64,000 nucleotides of DNA from Streptomyces ficellus (GTDB taxonomy: Bacteria > Actinomycetota > Actinomycetes > Streptomycetales > Streptomycetaceae), in NCBI RefSeq assembly GCF_009739905.1, contig NZ_CP034279.1, positions 6,262,001 to 6,326,000 of the forward strand, in the 5' to 3' direction. This document shows, piece after piece, positions 44,012-52,882 of the stretch (position 1 is its first letter; each line of letters opens with the position of its first letter). The translations under genes were made by a program, and so were the position numbers. The notes under the pieces are model-generated. The model made no database searches. It was not told where the DNA came from and worked only from the letters and a program-made list of their open reading frames with translations.

Positions 44012-44920
44012 GTGAAGATCGGTTGCATCGGACTCGGTGACATCGCGCAGAAGGCGTACCTGCCGGTGCTCGCCACCGTCCCCGGAGCCGAACTCCACCT
44101 CCAGACCCGCACCCCGGCGACGCTCGCGCGGGTCGCCGACACCTACCACCTGCCCGCCGGACGGCGCCACGCCGACCTGGACTCGCTGCTCGCCGCGGGC
44201 CTCGACGCCGCGTTCGTGCACGCCCCGACCTCCGTCCACGCCGAGATCGTCACCCGGCTGCTGGACGCGGGCGTGCCCACGTACGTCGACAAGCCCCTGG
44301 CGTACGAACTCGACGAGTCCCGCCGCCTGGTCGAGCGCGCCGAACGCGACGGAGTGAGCCTCGCCGTGGGGTTCAACCGCCGTCTCGCGCCCGGCTACGC
44401 GCAGTGCCGGGACCACCCGCGCGACCTGATCCTCATGCAGAAGAACCGCATCGGCCTGCCCGAGGACCCGCGCACCCTGGTCCTGGACGACTTCATCCAC
44501 GTCGTCGACACCCTGCGCTTCCTCCTGCCCGGGCCCGTCGAGCACACCGACGTACGGGCGCGGATGCGCGACGGCCTGCTGCACCACGTGGTGCTCCAGC
44601 TGTCCGGCGACGGCTTCACCGCCATCGGCATGATGAACCGGATGAACGGCTCCACCGAGGAGATCCTCGAAGTGTCCGGGCAGGAGACCAAGCGCCAGGT
44701 CCTCAACCTCGCCGACGTCGTCGACCACAAGGGCCAGCCGAGCGTGCGGCGGCGCGGCGACTGGGTGCCGGTCGCCCGCCAGCGCGGCATCGAGCAGACG
44801 GTGCACGCCTTCCTCGACGCCGTACGCGCCGGGAAGACGCTCAGCGCCCGGGACGCACTGGCGACCCACGAGCTGTGCGAGCGCGTGGTGCGGGAGTGCC
44901 TGGAGCAGTCCGCCGCCTGA
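44012..44920 (+). CDS. Gfo/Idh/MocA family oxidoreductase
   Basis: 302 aa from the GTG at 44012 (AGGGAGAG upstream). N-terminal Rossmann motif GCIGLGDIAQKAYLP; the EKP-like catalytic lysine in TYVDKPLAYE; C-terminal alpha/beta domain. NAD(P)-dependent sugar or inositol-type oxidoreductase; substrate unknown. The last 80 bp overlap the convergent lnt gene. Confidence 0.9.
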   Translation: MKIGCIGLGDIAQKAYLPVLATVPGAELHLQTRTPATLARVADTYHLPAGRRHADLDSLLAAGLDAAFVHAPTSVHAEIVTRLLDAGVPTYVDKPLAYELDESRRLVERAERDGVSLAVGFNRRLAPGYAQCRDHPRDLILMQKNRIGLPEDPRTLVLDDFIHVVDTLRFLLPGPVEHTDVRARMRDGLLHHVVLQLSGDGFTAIGMMNRMNGSTEEILEVSGQETKRQVLNLADVVDHKGQPSVRRRGDWVPVARQRGIEQTVHAFLDAVRAGKTLSARDALATHELCERVVRECLEQSAA

Positions 44921-46442
44921 CCGACCGGGCAGCCCCGACGGCGCCGAGCGACGCCAGGACGAGCACGGCCGCGTACACCGCCCAGTCGCCGAGCCGGACG
45001 TACGGCGTCGTCCCGGCCGCCAGCGGTACGTCGTACACGGCGGCGGCGCTGCGGTCGGTGCCGAGCGGCGCGCCGACGCGCTCACCCTCCGGCCCGTACA
45101 CCGCGCTGACGCCCGTCAGCGTCGCGTGCACCATCGGCCGTCCCGTCTCCGCCGCCCGCAGCGCCGCCAGCGACGCGTGCTGCCCAGGCGCCCAGCTGTC
45201 CTGGAACGTCGACGTCGCCGACTGCGCCACCAGCACCTGCGCCCCCTCCCGCACCAGGTGCCGGCTCATGTCGGGGAACGCCGTCTCGAAGCAGACCAGC
45301 GGGCCCAGCCGCAGCCCGCGCTCCCCGACCGTCATCACCACCGGCTGCTCGCCGCGCCTGCGGTCCTCGGCCGCCGCCCTGCCGACCGACGTGGCCCAGC
45401 CCAGCACCGACCGGAACGGGACGTACTCGCCGAACGGCACCAGCCGCATCTTGTCGTAGCGGTCACCGGTGGTGCCCTCGGGACCGACCAGCACGCTGCT
45501 CTTGTAGATGCCCGGCCGGTCGGACCGGCGCGCGTCCACGTTCACCAGGACCTCGGCGCCCACCTGCCGGGACAGCGCCGCGAGCCGGGCCGTGTACGCG
45601 GGCCGCGCCGTCAGGTCGGCGCCGACGCTGCTCTCGCCCCACACCACCAGGTCCACGTCCTGCCGGCCCGCCAGCTCCCGCGTCAGCTCCTCGGCCCGCG
45701 CGAACCGCCGCTCCGCCCCGCCCACCCCGTTCAGCACCCCCGGCTGCACGACGGCGATCCGCACCTGCCCGGCCGGCTGTGGGGCCGGCACCCACCACGC
45801 CGCCGCACCCATGGCGACCGCACACACCAGCAGACCGGCGACGGCGGTCGGGCGCAGGGCGCGAACCGACACCAGCAGGGTCACCGCCGTGTTCACCGCC
45901 ACCACTAGCAGGCTGACGAGCCACACCCCGCCCAGCGACGCCACCCTCAGCGCGGGCGGCACCTGCCACTGACTGGCCCCGAGCAGACCCCACGGGCCGC
46001 CCAGCCCCTCCCAGGAACGGACCAGCTCCACCATGAGCCAGCCCGACGGCACGACGGCGAGGGCGGCCGCGGCACGCGCGCGTGACGGCACCCCGGACAG
46101 CATCAGCCGCACCAACGGACCCCACGGCGCCCACAGCAGCCCGAGCAGGGCGGCCAGCAGCAGGATGAAGACATGGAGGCTCGGCATCAGCCAGTGGTGT
46201 ACGGCCAGCATGAACCCGAGCCCGCCCAGCCAGCCGTCGAGCGCCGCGCGACGCCACGTGGGTGCCGTGCGGATCAGCAGCATCCAGGGCACCAGTGCCA
46301 GGTACGCCCACCACCACAGCGACGGCGCCGGGAACGCCAGGGCGGGCAGAGCGCCGGCCACCACGGCCGCCGCGCCCCGCCACCACGGCGACGCCGCCAC
46401 GTGCGCCGTGCGCGGCCGCCACCGCCCGACCGGGATCCGCAT
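44841..46442 (-). CDS. lnt: Apolipoprotein N-acyltransferase
   Basis: 533 aa from the ATG at 46442 (GAGGAGG five bases upstream). N-terminal block of membrane helices (about 5-7), then a nitrilase-type domain with Glu (VWGESSVG), Lys (YDKMRLVPFGEY) and Cys (VCFETAFP), then a C-terminal helix. It transfers the third acyl chain onto mature lipoproteins. Several lipoproteins in this window would be its substrates. Streptomyces usually carry more than one lnt, so this copy may not be the only one. Confidence 0.93.
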   Translation of the reverse strand: MRIPVGRWRPRTAHVAASPWWRGAAAVVAGALPALAFPAPSLWWWAYLALVPWMLLIRTAPTWRRAALDGWLGGLGFMLAVHHWLMPSLHVFILLLAALLGLLWAPWGPLVRLMLSGVPSRARAAAALAVVPSGWLMVELVRSWEGLGGPWGLLGASQWQVPPALRVASLGGVWLVSLLVVAVNTAVTLLVSVRALRPTAVAGLLVCAVAMGAAAWWVPAPQPAGQVRIAVVQPGVLNGVGGAERRFARAEELTRELAGRQDVDLVVWGESSVGADLTARPAYTARLAALSRQVGAEVLVNVDARRSDRPGIYKSSVLVGPEGTTGDRYDKMRLVPFGEYVPFRSVLGWATSVGRAAAEDRRRGEQPVVMTVGERGLRLGPLVCFETAFPDMSRHLVREGAQVLVAQSATSTFQDSWAPGQHASLAALRAAETGRPMVHATLTGVSAVYGPEGERVGAPLGTDRSAAAVYDVPLAAGTTPYVRLGDWAVYAAVLVLASLGAVGAARSVRRRTAPGTPAPRARTARGSPVRPGR

Positions 46443-46581
46443 CGCGCCTCCTCGCACAGTGGGCCGCCTCCCGACGCTTCCGGATACCCGGCGACGCCCC
46501 GCTAAGACGTACGGCGACGCCTCGCGACGTCCGGTGGCAGACCCGGACGCCCTGCCGACATCTCCAGTGTGCGGGAGCAGA

Positions 46582-47043
46582 TCATTCCGCCGACAGTACG
46601 CCGCCGGTCGCGCGTCGCCACTTCTCGTGCACCACCACCGTCCGCAGCCGCCACCCGCCGTCGGTGCGGGCCAGCGCGAAGGCGTACCGCCCGCCCGAGA
46701 CGAAGTCGTCCCCCGCCGCCATCCGCATCGGATTCACGTAGTCGGCCAGCGCCTCGGCGCGGTCGCCCGGATAGCCGCCCAGGTCCTCGATGGTCACCCG
46801 CCGGTTGACGATCAGGTGCTGGCGCACGGGGAACAGGCGCATCGTCTCCGCGAGCCAGTCCACGACCTCGCCGGCCGGGCCGGCGACCCCGCCCGCGCCC
46901 TGGTAGTCGGCCCGCCCGTCGGCCGTGAACAACGCCCGGTAGGCGGACCAGTCCGCGTCGTCCACCGCCACCGCGTACCGGGTGATCACTTCGTCGATGG
47001 CCAGCCGGTCCATCACGGTCGCGAGATCCACGCGCTGCGTCAT
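46582..47043 (-). CDS. SnoaL-like (NTF2-fold) protein
   Basis: 153 aa, a single NTF2-like domain, starting with RLAIDEVITRYAVAVDDADW, the common start of the SnoaL_4 subgroup. Such proteins act as isomerases, dehydratases or binding proteins. The substrate is unknown. Possibly leaderless; no ribosome-binding site is seen. Confidence 0.88.
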   Translation of the reverse strand: MTQRVDLATVMDRLAIDEVITRYAVAVDDADWSAYRALFTADGRADYQGAGGVAGPAGEVVDWLAETMRLFPVRQHLIVNRRVTIEDLGGYPGDRAEALADYVNPMRMAAGDDFVSGGRYAFALARTDGGWRLRTVVVHEKWRRATGGVLSAE

Positions 47044-47093
47044 CGCATCAGTGTCGGGCAGCGCGACCCGCAGGCCAAGAGCCCCGCACGCCC

Positions 47094-47144
47094 CACCGCC
47101 CGGCGCCGGTCACCGCCCGGCGCCGGTCACCGCCCGGCGCCGGT
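47094..47144 (+). repeat. Three perfect 17-bp tandem repeats
   Basis: CACCGCCCGGCGCCGGT occurs three times in a row (47094-47110, 47111-47127, 47128-47144) between two minus-strand genes. Confidence 0.9.
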
Positions 47145-47154
47145 CACCCGGCCG

Positions 47155-47370
47155 TCACGCCGCCTCCCAGTGGTGGGCACGGCCGCCGCGCCACTCCACC
47201 AGGTGCGGGTCGTCCAGGGAGATGTCCGCCTCGTCCAGCCCCGCGCGCCGCAGGAACTCGACGAGGTCCGCGTCGTTGTGGGCGAGGCCCACGATCTGCC
47301 CGCGTACGGTGACGCGCCGCCCGCCGCCGGGGGAGGGGCGGTGGACGACGACGGGTGCCTGCCAAGCCAT
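47155..47370 (-). CDS. Small conserved hypothetical protein
   Basis: 71 aa, start MAWQAPVVVHRPSPGGGRR, ending WRGGRAHHWEA. The middle (ILGLAH-like VGLAHNDADLVEFLRRAGL) is conserved in Streptomyces relatives I recall. No known function. Chosen from the ATG at 47370. Confidence 0.75.
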   Translation of the reverse strand: MAWQAPVVVHRPSPGGGRRVTVRGQIVGLAHNDADLVEFLRRAGLDEADISLDDPHLVEWRGGRAHHWEAA

Positions 47371-47589
47371 GGGACCAGGGTGCGCCGTGCGGCGCCCGAT
47401 CGCGAGCCGGTGCGTCCGTTCACACGGGGTGTGAACGCAGTGCGTGCACAGGTGCCCCGTGCGCCCTCGCGTCCGTCCGCCTCGCGCGGGAGGCTCTCCG
47501 CAGGTGTCCGGGACGGAGGACCCGGGCATCGGGCCGCCGGCCACCCCCCCTGCCGGCGGCCCCCGCCCATGCGTACCGGCCGCCGGAGG

Positions 47590-47769
47590 TTACGCGGCCC
47601 TCTCCACGTCCCCCTGCTGCGAGGTCCGGGCGTACTGGAGGACCAGGGCGCTGTAGATCCGCTGCTCGTCCTCCGACAGCTGCCCGCCGGAGCGCACCCA
47701 CAACTCGCGGATGGCCGCGTTCAGGGCTTCGGCGTCCGGGGTGGGCAGCTCGTCGGGGGATCTGGTCAT
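47590..47769 (-). CDS. Small conserved hypothetical protein
   Basis: 59 aa from the ATG at 47769, with PTPDAEALNAAIRELWVRS and a C-terminal helix. TACATT ends seven bases before the ATG on this strand, with no ribosome-binding site, which suggests a leaderless transcript. Function unknown. Confidence 0.7.
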   Translation of the reverse strand: MTRSPDELPTPDAEALNAAIRELWVRSGGQLSEDEQRIYSALVLQYARTSQQGDVERAA

Positions 47770-47868
47770 GGCACCCAATGTAGGGGGACCCCCCGGCCGT
47801 ACGGCTACTTCTCGCGGCGCTTTGTGACGAAGCTCCCGCCGGGCCGGGTGCCGCCCGGCCGGGGGGCG

Positions 47869-48744
47869 TCAGCCGCCGGACTCACCCGCGTGCGGGCTGA
47901 GGACACCCATCCCGACCAGGGCGAACAGCACCAGGCCGAGGACGATGCGGTAGATCACGAAAGGCATGAAGCTCTTGGTGGTAATGAACTTCATGAACCA
48001 CGCGATCACCGCGTATCCCACGGCGAACGCGATGATCGTGGCGAAGATCGTCGGGCCCCAGGACACGTGCCCGCCCTCGCTCGCGTCCTTGAGCTCGAAG
48101 AGTCCGGACGCCAGCACGGCCGGGATGGCGAGCAGGAAGGAGTAGCGGGCCGCCGCCTCGCGGGTGTAGCTCATCAGCAGGCCGCCGCTGATCGTCGCGC
48201 CGGACCGGGACACACCGGGAATCAGCGCCATCGCCTGGCACATGCCGAAGATCAGACCGTCCTTGACGCCCAGGTCCTTGAGGGTCTTGCGCTCGGGCGC
48301 CGCGCGGTGGCGGCCGCCCTCCTCGACGCGGGCGGCCAGCCGGTCGGCGATGCCCAGGACGATGCCCATGACGATCAGGGTCGTCGCGATCAGGCGCAGA
48401 TCACGGAACGGGCCCTCGATGTGGTCCTTGAGGGTGACACCCAGCACACCGATCGGGATCGAGCCGACGATCACCAGCCAGCCCATCTGGGCGTCGTGAT
48501 CGCCGCGCATCTCCTTGTTCGTCAGCGACCGGAACCAGGCGGACACGATCCGCGCGATGTCCTTGCGGAAGTAGATGAGTACGGCCGTCTCCGTACCGAT
48601 CTGGGTGATCGCCGTGAAGGCCGCGCCCGGGTCGTGCCAGCCCGCGAAGGCCGCGGTGAGGCGCAGGTGCGCGCTGGATGAAATGGGGAGGAACTCCGTC
48701 AGCCCCTGGACGAGCCCGAGGATGAGTGATTCGAACCAATTCAT
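47869..48744 (-). CDS. uppP: Undecaprenyl-diphosphatase
   Basis: 291 aa, multi-pass membrane protein of the BacA/UppP family: EFLPISSSAH near residue 18, and PGVSRSGATI in the second half, are the catalytic motifs. It removes the phosphate from C55-PP to recycle the wall-lipid carrier and confers some bacitracin resistance. The VTT-family gene 120 bp upstream on the same strand may belong to the same carrier-recycling function. Confidence 0.95.
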   Translation of the reverse strand: MNWFESLILGLVQGLTEFLPISSSAHLRLTAAFAGWHDPGAAFTAITQIGTETAVLIYFRKDIARIVSAWFRSLTNKEMRGDHDAQMGWLVIVGSIPIGVLGVTLKDHIEGPFRDLRLIATTLIVMGIVLGIADRLAARVEEGGRHRAAPERKTLKDLGVKDGLIFGMCQAMALIPGVSRSGATISGGLLMSYTREAAARYSFLLAIPAVLASGLFELKDASEGGHVSWGPTIFATIIAFAVGYAVIAWFMKFITTKSFMPFVIYRIVLGLVLFALVGMGVLSPHAGESGG

Positions 48745-48864
48745 GGGGCTGAAGCCGTCCCGAATGTGCTCGTGGGGTCAATTGGGGGCGGCCGTGATCG
48801 TTCGACGGCCGGTCGGTGCGCAGCGTACAGCCCCAAGATGAATGGAGGCGGCCGCCCGGGCGTC

Positions 48865-49569
48865 CTACCGGCTGCGCAGGCGGTGGCGCTTGCACCAGGC
48901 GACCACCGCCGCGCCCAGGCCGCTCAGCAGGATGAATCCCATCGCGAACAGGAACGCGGGCGAGGTCGGGGACGCCGCCTCGCTGCCCGCCACCACATAG
49001 GCCGCCGTGTTGGGGATCGAGCCGATGCCCGTCGCCAGCAGGAACGGCGCGTATCCCATGCGTGACACCGCCGCGCAGTAGTTGGCGGCGGCGAAGGGCA
49101 CGCCCGGGAAGAGGCGGATCGCCAGCATCGAACGGAAGCCGTGCCGGCTCAGCTGCCCGTCCGCGGCCTCCAGCCACCGGCCCCGGACCAGGGGCCGCAG
49201 GGCCTCCTGGCCCAGCAGCCGCCCGAGCGTGAACGCGATGCCGGCGCCCAGCACCGTCCCGCCGACCGCCGCGACGAGCCCGGCCTGCGAGCCGAACAGC
49301 GCGCCCGCCGCCAGGTTCAGGATCGGCCTCGGGACGAAGGCCGCGGTGCACAGCCCGTACGCCATCGCGAACAGCACCACCGCGCCCGCGCCGCCGACCT
49401 GTGGGGGCCAGCCCGCCGACAGCAGCCGCTGTGGCTCGTACAGCACGACCGTCACCGCCGCGGAGGCAAGGACGACGAGCAGGAGCGACAGTCGCGACCA
49501 GGGCGACAGAAGAGCACGGGAGCAGCGGACGGCGAGACCGGCCTGGGGCCTGGTGACGGGGTCGAGCAT
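48865..49569 (-). CDS. TVP38/TMEM64 (VTT) family membrane protein
   Basis: 234 aa with about six hydrophobic segments; the VTT core includes PRPILNLAAGALFG, IAFTLGRLLG and LFPGVPFAAANYCAAV. VTT proteins are lipid scramblases or flippases; DedA-family relatives have been shown to translocate undecaprenyl phosphate. Encoded just upstream of uppP, consistent with a role in C55-P recycling; this is inference. Confidence 0.88.
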   Translation of the reverse strand: MLDPVTRPQAGLAVRCSRALLSPWSRLSLLLVVLASAAVTVVLYEPQRLLSAGWPPQVGGAGAVVLFAMAYGLCTAAFVPRPILNLAAGALFGSQAGLVAAVGGTVLGAGIAFTLGRLLGQEALRPLVRGRWLEAADGQLSRHGFRSMLAIRLFPGVPFAAANYCAAVSRMGYAPFLLATGIGSIPNTAAYVVAGSEAASPTSPAFLFAMGFILLSGLGAAVVAWCKRHRLRSR

Positions 49570-49929
49570 CCGGGGAGACTAACCGACTTGGGCCGGTGAT
49601 CGCCGTAACGTCCGTCTCGTACCTGGTTGATGCGTCCCGCCCGCCCCACCGGCACCAGGGGCCGCTCGGCTCCCGTGGGCACCGTAATTCGGTCGACGCG
49701 CACCCCGCGGACCAGCCATGATCGGCACATGTTCCGGTACGCCTTCCTCGCAGCGCCGTCCGCAGTCGCGGACGCGCCGAAGGCTGCCGCATTCGCCTTC
49801 CCCGCCGTTCTCGACGGCGCCCGAAGCTGACCCTTCCCGGATCGTCCGGCGGACCCCGCAGGGGGAGGGTCGGCAGGGCGCGGGGGTCCTCTTCAACGCT
49901 TCGAGTTCCGGGAAGGAACGTCAGCAGCC
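49570..49929. other. 360-bp intergenic region before the EF-Tu gene
   Basis: No clear gene. A 33-codon open frame starts at 49729 but has no supporting feature. The ribosome-binding site GGAAGGA (49912-49918) precedes the EF-Tu start. Confidence 0.4.
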
Positions 49930-51099
49930 ATGCCCAAGACGGCATACGTGCGCACCAAGCCGCACCTCAACATCGGCACCATGGGTCACGTCGACCACGG
50001 CAAGACCACCCTGACCGCGGCCATCACCAAGGTCCTCAGCGAGCGCGGGACCGGCACGTTCGTGCCGTTCGACCGGATCGACCGGGCGCCCGAGGAGGCG
50101 CAGCGCGGCATCACCATCAACATCGCGCACGTCGAGTACGAGACGGACACCCGGCACTACGCGCACGTCGACATGCCCGGCCACGCCGACTACGTCAAGA
50201 ACATGGTCACCGGCGCGGCCCAGCTCGACGGGGCGATCCTCGTCGTCTCCGCGCTCGACGGGATCATGCCGCAGACCGCCGAGCACGTGCTGCTGGCCCG
50301 TCAGGTCGGCGTCGACCACATCGTCGTCGCCCTCAACAAGGCCGACGCGGGTGACGACGAGCTCACCGACCTCGTGGAGCTGGAGGTGCGGGAGCTGCTC
50401 ACCGCGCACGGGTACGGCGGTGACTCCGTCCCCGTGGTCCGCGTCTCCGGGCTCCGGGCCCTGGAGGGCGACCCGCGCTGGACCGGCGCCGTCGAGGCGC
50501 TGCTCGACGCCGTCGACACCTATGTGCCGATGCCGGAGCGGTACGTGGACGCGCCGTTCCTCCTGTCCGTGGAGAACGTGCTCACCATCACCGGTCGCGG
50601 CACGGTCGTCACCGGCGCCGTCGAGCGCGGCACGGTCCGGGTCGGGGACCGCGTCGAGGTGCTGGGCGCGGACACGGAGACGGTCGTCACCGGCCTGGAG
50701 ACCTTCGGCAAGCCGATGGAGTCCGCCCAGGCCGGCGACAACGTGGCGATGCTGCTGCGCGGGGTCCCGCGCGACGCGGTCCGCCGCGGCCACGTCGTGG
50801 CGGCGCCCGGCAGCGTCCGCCCGAGCCGGCGCTTCACGGCACGGGTGTACGTGCTGTCCGGGCGTGAGGGCGGCCGGACCACGCCGGTCACGACCGGATA
50901 CCGCCCGCAGTTCTACATCCGCACCGCGGACGTGGTCGGTGACGTCGGCCTCGGCGAGACGGCCGTCGCCCGCCCCGGCGACACGGTCACCATGACCGTC
51001 GGCCTGGGCCGTGACGTCCCGCTGGAGCCGGGCCTCGGCTTCGCGATCCGCGAGGGCGGCCGCACGGTCGGCGCGGGAACGGTCACCGAGGTGCTCTGA
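49930..51099 (+). CDS. tuf3: Elongation factor Tu, divergent tuf3 type
   Basis: 389 aa, slightly shorter than housekeeping EF-Tu (about 397). GTPase motifs GHVDHGKTTL, DMPGHADY and NKAD are intact; switch I QRGITIN is intact. The kirromycin-region sequences RPQFYI and FAIREGG are retained. Divergent points are the replaced domain-2 segment (FGKPMES where common EF-Tu has FRKLLDE). It is not near str or ribosomal-protein genes, as expected for tuf3. In S. coelicolor tuf3 is expressed under stress rather than growth conditions. Confidence 0.9.
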   Translation: MPKTAYVRTKPHLNIGTMGHVDHGKTTLTAAITKVLSERGTGTFVPFDRIDRAPEEAQRGITINIAHVEYETDTRHYAHVDMPGHADYVKNMVTGAAQLDGAILVVSALDGIMPQTAEHVLLARQVGVDHIVVALNKADAGDDELTDLVELEVRELLTAHGYGGDSVPVVRVSGLRALEGDPRWTGAVEALLDAVDTYVPMPERYVDAPFLLSVENVLTITGRGTVVTGAVERGTVRVGDRVEVLGADTETVVTGLETFGKPMESAQAGDNVAMLLRGVPRDAVRRGHVVAAPGSVRPSRRFTARVYVLSGREGGRTTPVTTGYRPQFYIRTADVVGDVGLGETAVARPGDTVTMTVGLGRDVPLEPGLGFAIREGGRTVGAGTVTEVL

Positions 51100-51109
51100 G
51101 CGCCACGGG

Positions 51110-51145
51110 CCGCCACCACCGGGAACAACACCCTGGTGGTGGCGG
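51110..51145. terminator. Hairpin after tuf3
   Basis: CCGCCACCACC (51110-51120) pairs with GGTGGTGGCGG (51135-51145); the stem can extend inward with one bulge. It lies 11 bp after the stop. Confidence 0.8.
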
Positions 51146-51174
51146 GCCGTTGACCGACCGGCAGACTGGCGTCC

Positions 51175-52032
51175 ATGCCAGAAACGGGAACGACAGCATT
51201 GGTTCTTGGCGCGGGCGGACTCACGGGCACCGGCTGGGAGGTGGGTGTCCTGCACGGCCTCGCCGAGGCGGGTGTCGACCTGTCGACGGCCTCCGTCGTC
51301 ATCGGCAGCTCGGCCGGCTCCGCCGTCGGCGCGGATCTGCTCTCCGGCGGGGAGAGCCTCGCCGGGCTGTACGAACGGCAGCTGGCCGACCCGCCGCCGG
51401 GGCGCCCCGCGGGCCGCCTCGGCCCCGCGACCCTCCTGCGGTACACGGCCGCCGTCCTGGCCTCGCGCACCCCCGAGGCGTACGGGCGAAGGCTCGGCCG
51501 CCTCGCGCTCGCCGCCCGGACACCGGTCGGCGAGGCCGCCCGGCGCGAGATGATCGCCGCTCGGCTGCTGCACCACGAGTGGCCCGGCCGGCCGCTGCGG
51601 GTCACGGCCGTCGACGCCGCGACCGGCGAACTGCACACCTTCGACAAGGACAGCGGCGTACCCCTCGTCGACGCCGTCACCGCGAGCTGCGCCATCCCCG
51701 GCGTCTGGCCGGCCGCGACCGCCCAGGGGCGCACCTGGATCGACGGCGGCCTGCACTCCACCGCCAACGCCCACCTGGCCGCCGGGTACGAACGGGTCGT
51801 GGTCGTCGCGCCCAGCGCCTCCGGCAACAAGGTGATCCACTCACCCCGCGCCCAGGCCGCCCGGCTGCGCGACGCGGGCGCACGGGTCGCCGTGATCACC
51901 CCCGACGCCGCCGCCCGGCGGGCCTTCGGGCGGAACCCGCTCGACCCGGCGCGCCGCGTGCCCGCCGCCCGCGCCGGGCGGGCCCAGGCCGCTGCCCACG
52001 CGCGGGCCGTCGCCGCCGTATGGGCACAATGA
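51175..52032 (+). CDS. Patatin-like phospholipase
   Basis: 285 aa from the ATG at 51175. Glycine-rich LVLGAGGLTGTGWE (oxyanion loop), nucleophile serine in GSSAGS, catalytic Asp in the WIDGG motif. Predicted cytoplasmic acyl-lipid hydrolase. The stop is five bases before the next gene, so they are likely co-transcribed. Confidence 0.93.
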   Translation: MPETGTTALVLGAGGLTGTGWEVGVLHGLAEAGVDLSTASVVIGSSAGSAVGADLLSGGESLAGLYERQLADPPPGRPAGRLGPATLLRYTAAVLASRTPEAYGRRLGRLALAARTPVGEAARREMIAARLLHHEWPGRPLRVTAVDAATGELHTFDKDSGVPLVDAVTASCAIPGVWPAATAQGRTWIDGGLHSTANAHLAAGYERVVVVAPSASGNKVIHSPRAQAARLRDAGARVAVITPDAAARRAFGRNPLDPARRVPAARAGRAQAAAHARAVAAVWAQ

Positions 52033-52036
52033 AGCG

Positions 52037-52882
52037 GTGACCGAGCCCCGCCCCGTACTCCGTGACGTCGACCACGGCACCGCGAAACTCATGCCGGACG
52101 TGGATCGTGAGCGGGCGTGGCTGCTGACGGTCGACGGGGCGCCCCAGTCGTACGTCGACCTGGACGATCCGGCGCACCTGGAGTTCGAGTACGCCCGCCG
52201 GCTCGCGCACGCCGTGGACTGCGCGGCGCCCGGGGGCGGGCCGCTGGACGTGGTGCACCTGGGCGGTGGGGCGCTGGCGCTGCCCCGGCGGCTGGCCGTG
52301 ACCCGGCCCGGCTCCCGTCAGGAGGTCGTCGAGGCCGACCGCGGGCTCATCGCGCTCGTGGCGGAGCACCTGCCGCTGGCGCCCGGGAGCGGCATCACCG
52401 TGCACGGCGCCGACGCACGGGCGTGGCTGGAGGCGGCGCCCGCCCGGTCGGCGGACGTGCTGCTCGCGGACGTCTTCGGCGGTTCGCGGGTGCCCGCCCA
52501 TCTGACGTCCCTCGGGTACGCGCGGGCCGCGGAACGGGTGCTGCGCAGGGACGGGGTCTACGCGGCGAACCTGGCGGACGGCGCCCCGTTCGCGTTCCTC
52601 CGCTCCCAGCTGGCGACCTTCGCCGCCGCGTTCGCGCACCTGGCGCTGATTGCCGAGCCCGCGGTGCTGCGCGGGCGGCGCTTCGGCAACGCCGTGCTCG
52701 TCGCCTCGCAGCGGGAACTCGACACCGCGAGCCTGGCCCGGCGGACGGCCGCCGACGCCTTTCCCGCGCGCGTGGAGCACGGCGCGTCACTGGCCCGGTT
52801 CACGGCCGACGCCCGGCCGGTGCGGGACGAGGACGCCGTCGCATCACCCGAGCCGCCCGGCGGCGCCTTCGGCATCGGCTGA
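52037..52882 (+). CDS. Spermidine-synthase-like methyltransferase-fold protein
   Basis: 281 aa. Class-I methyltransferase/spermidine-synthase fold: VVHLGGGALALPRRLA, VVEADRGL, DVLLADVFGG and an SLGYARAAERVL segment. The polyamine-synthase active-site pattern is not obvious, so this may be one of the noncatalytic or unassigned spermidine-synthase-like proteins. Directly follows the patatin gene. The 3' 39 bp overlap the convergent MFS gene. Confidence 0.85.
   Translation: MTEPRPVLRDVDHGTAKLMPDVDRERAWLLTVDGAPQSYVDLDDPAHLEFEYARRLAHAVDCAAPGGGPLDVVHLGGGALALPRRLAVTRPGSRQEVVEADRGLIALVAEHLPLAPGSGITVHGADARAWLEAAPARSADVLLADVFGGSRVPAHLTSLGYARAAERVLRRDGVYAANLADGAPFAFLRSQLATFAAAFAHLALIAEPAVLRGRRFGNAVLVASQRELDTASLARRTAADAFPARVEHGASLARFTADARPVRDEDAVASPEPPGGAFGIG

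Noticed and set aside
47094..47144. CRISPR-like array
   Set aside because: Three 17-bp repeats are directly adjacent with no spacers, so not a CRISPR.
49627..49830. Small open frame upstream of EF-Tu (33 or 67 codons)
   Set aside because: No ribosome-binding site, no motif and no conserved composition; could not be supported.
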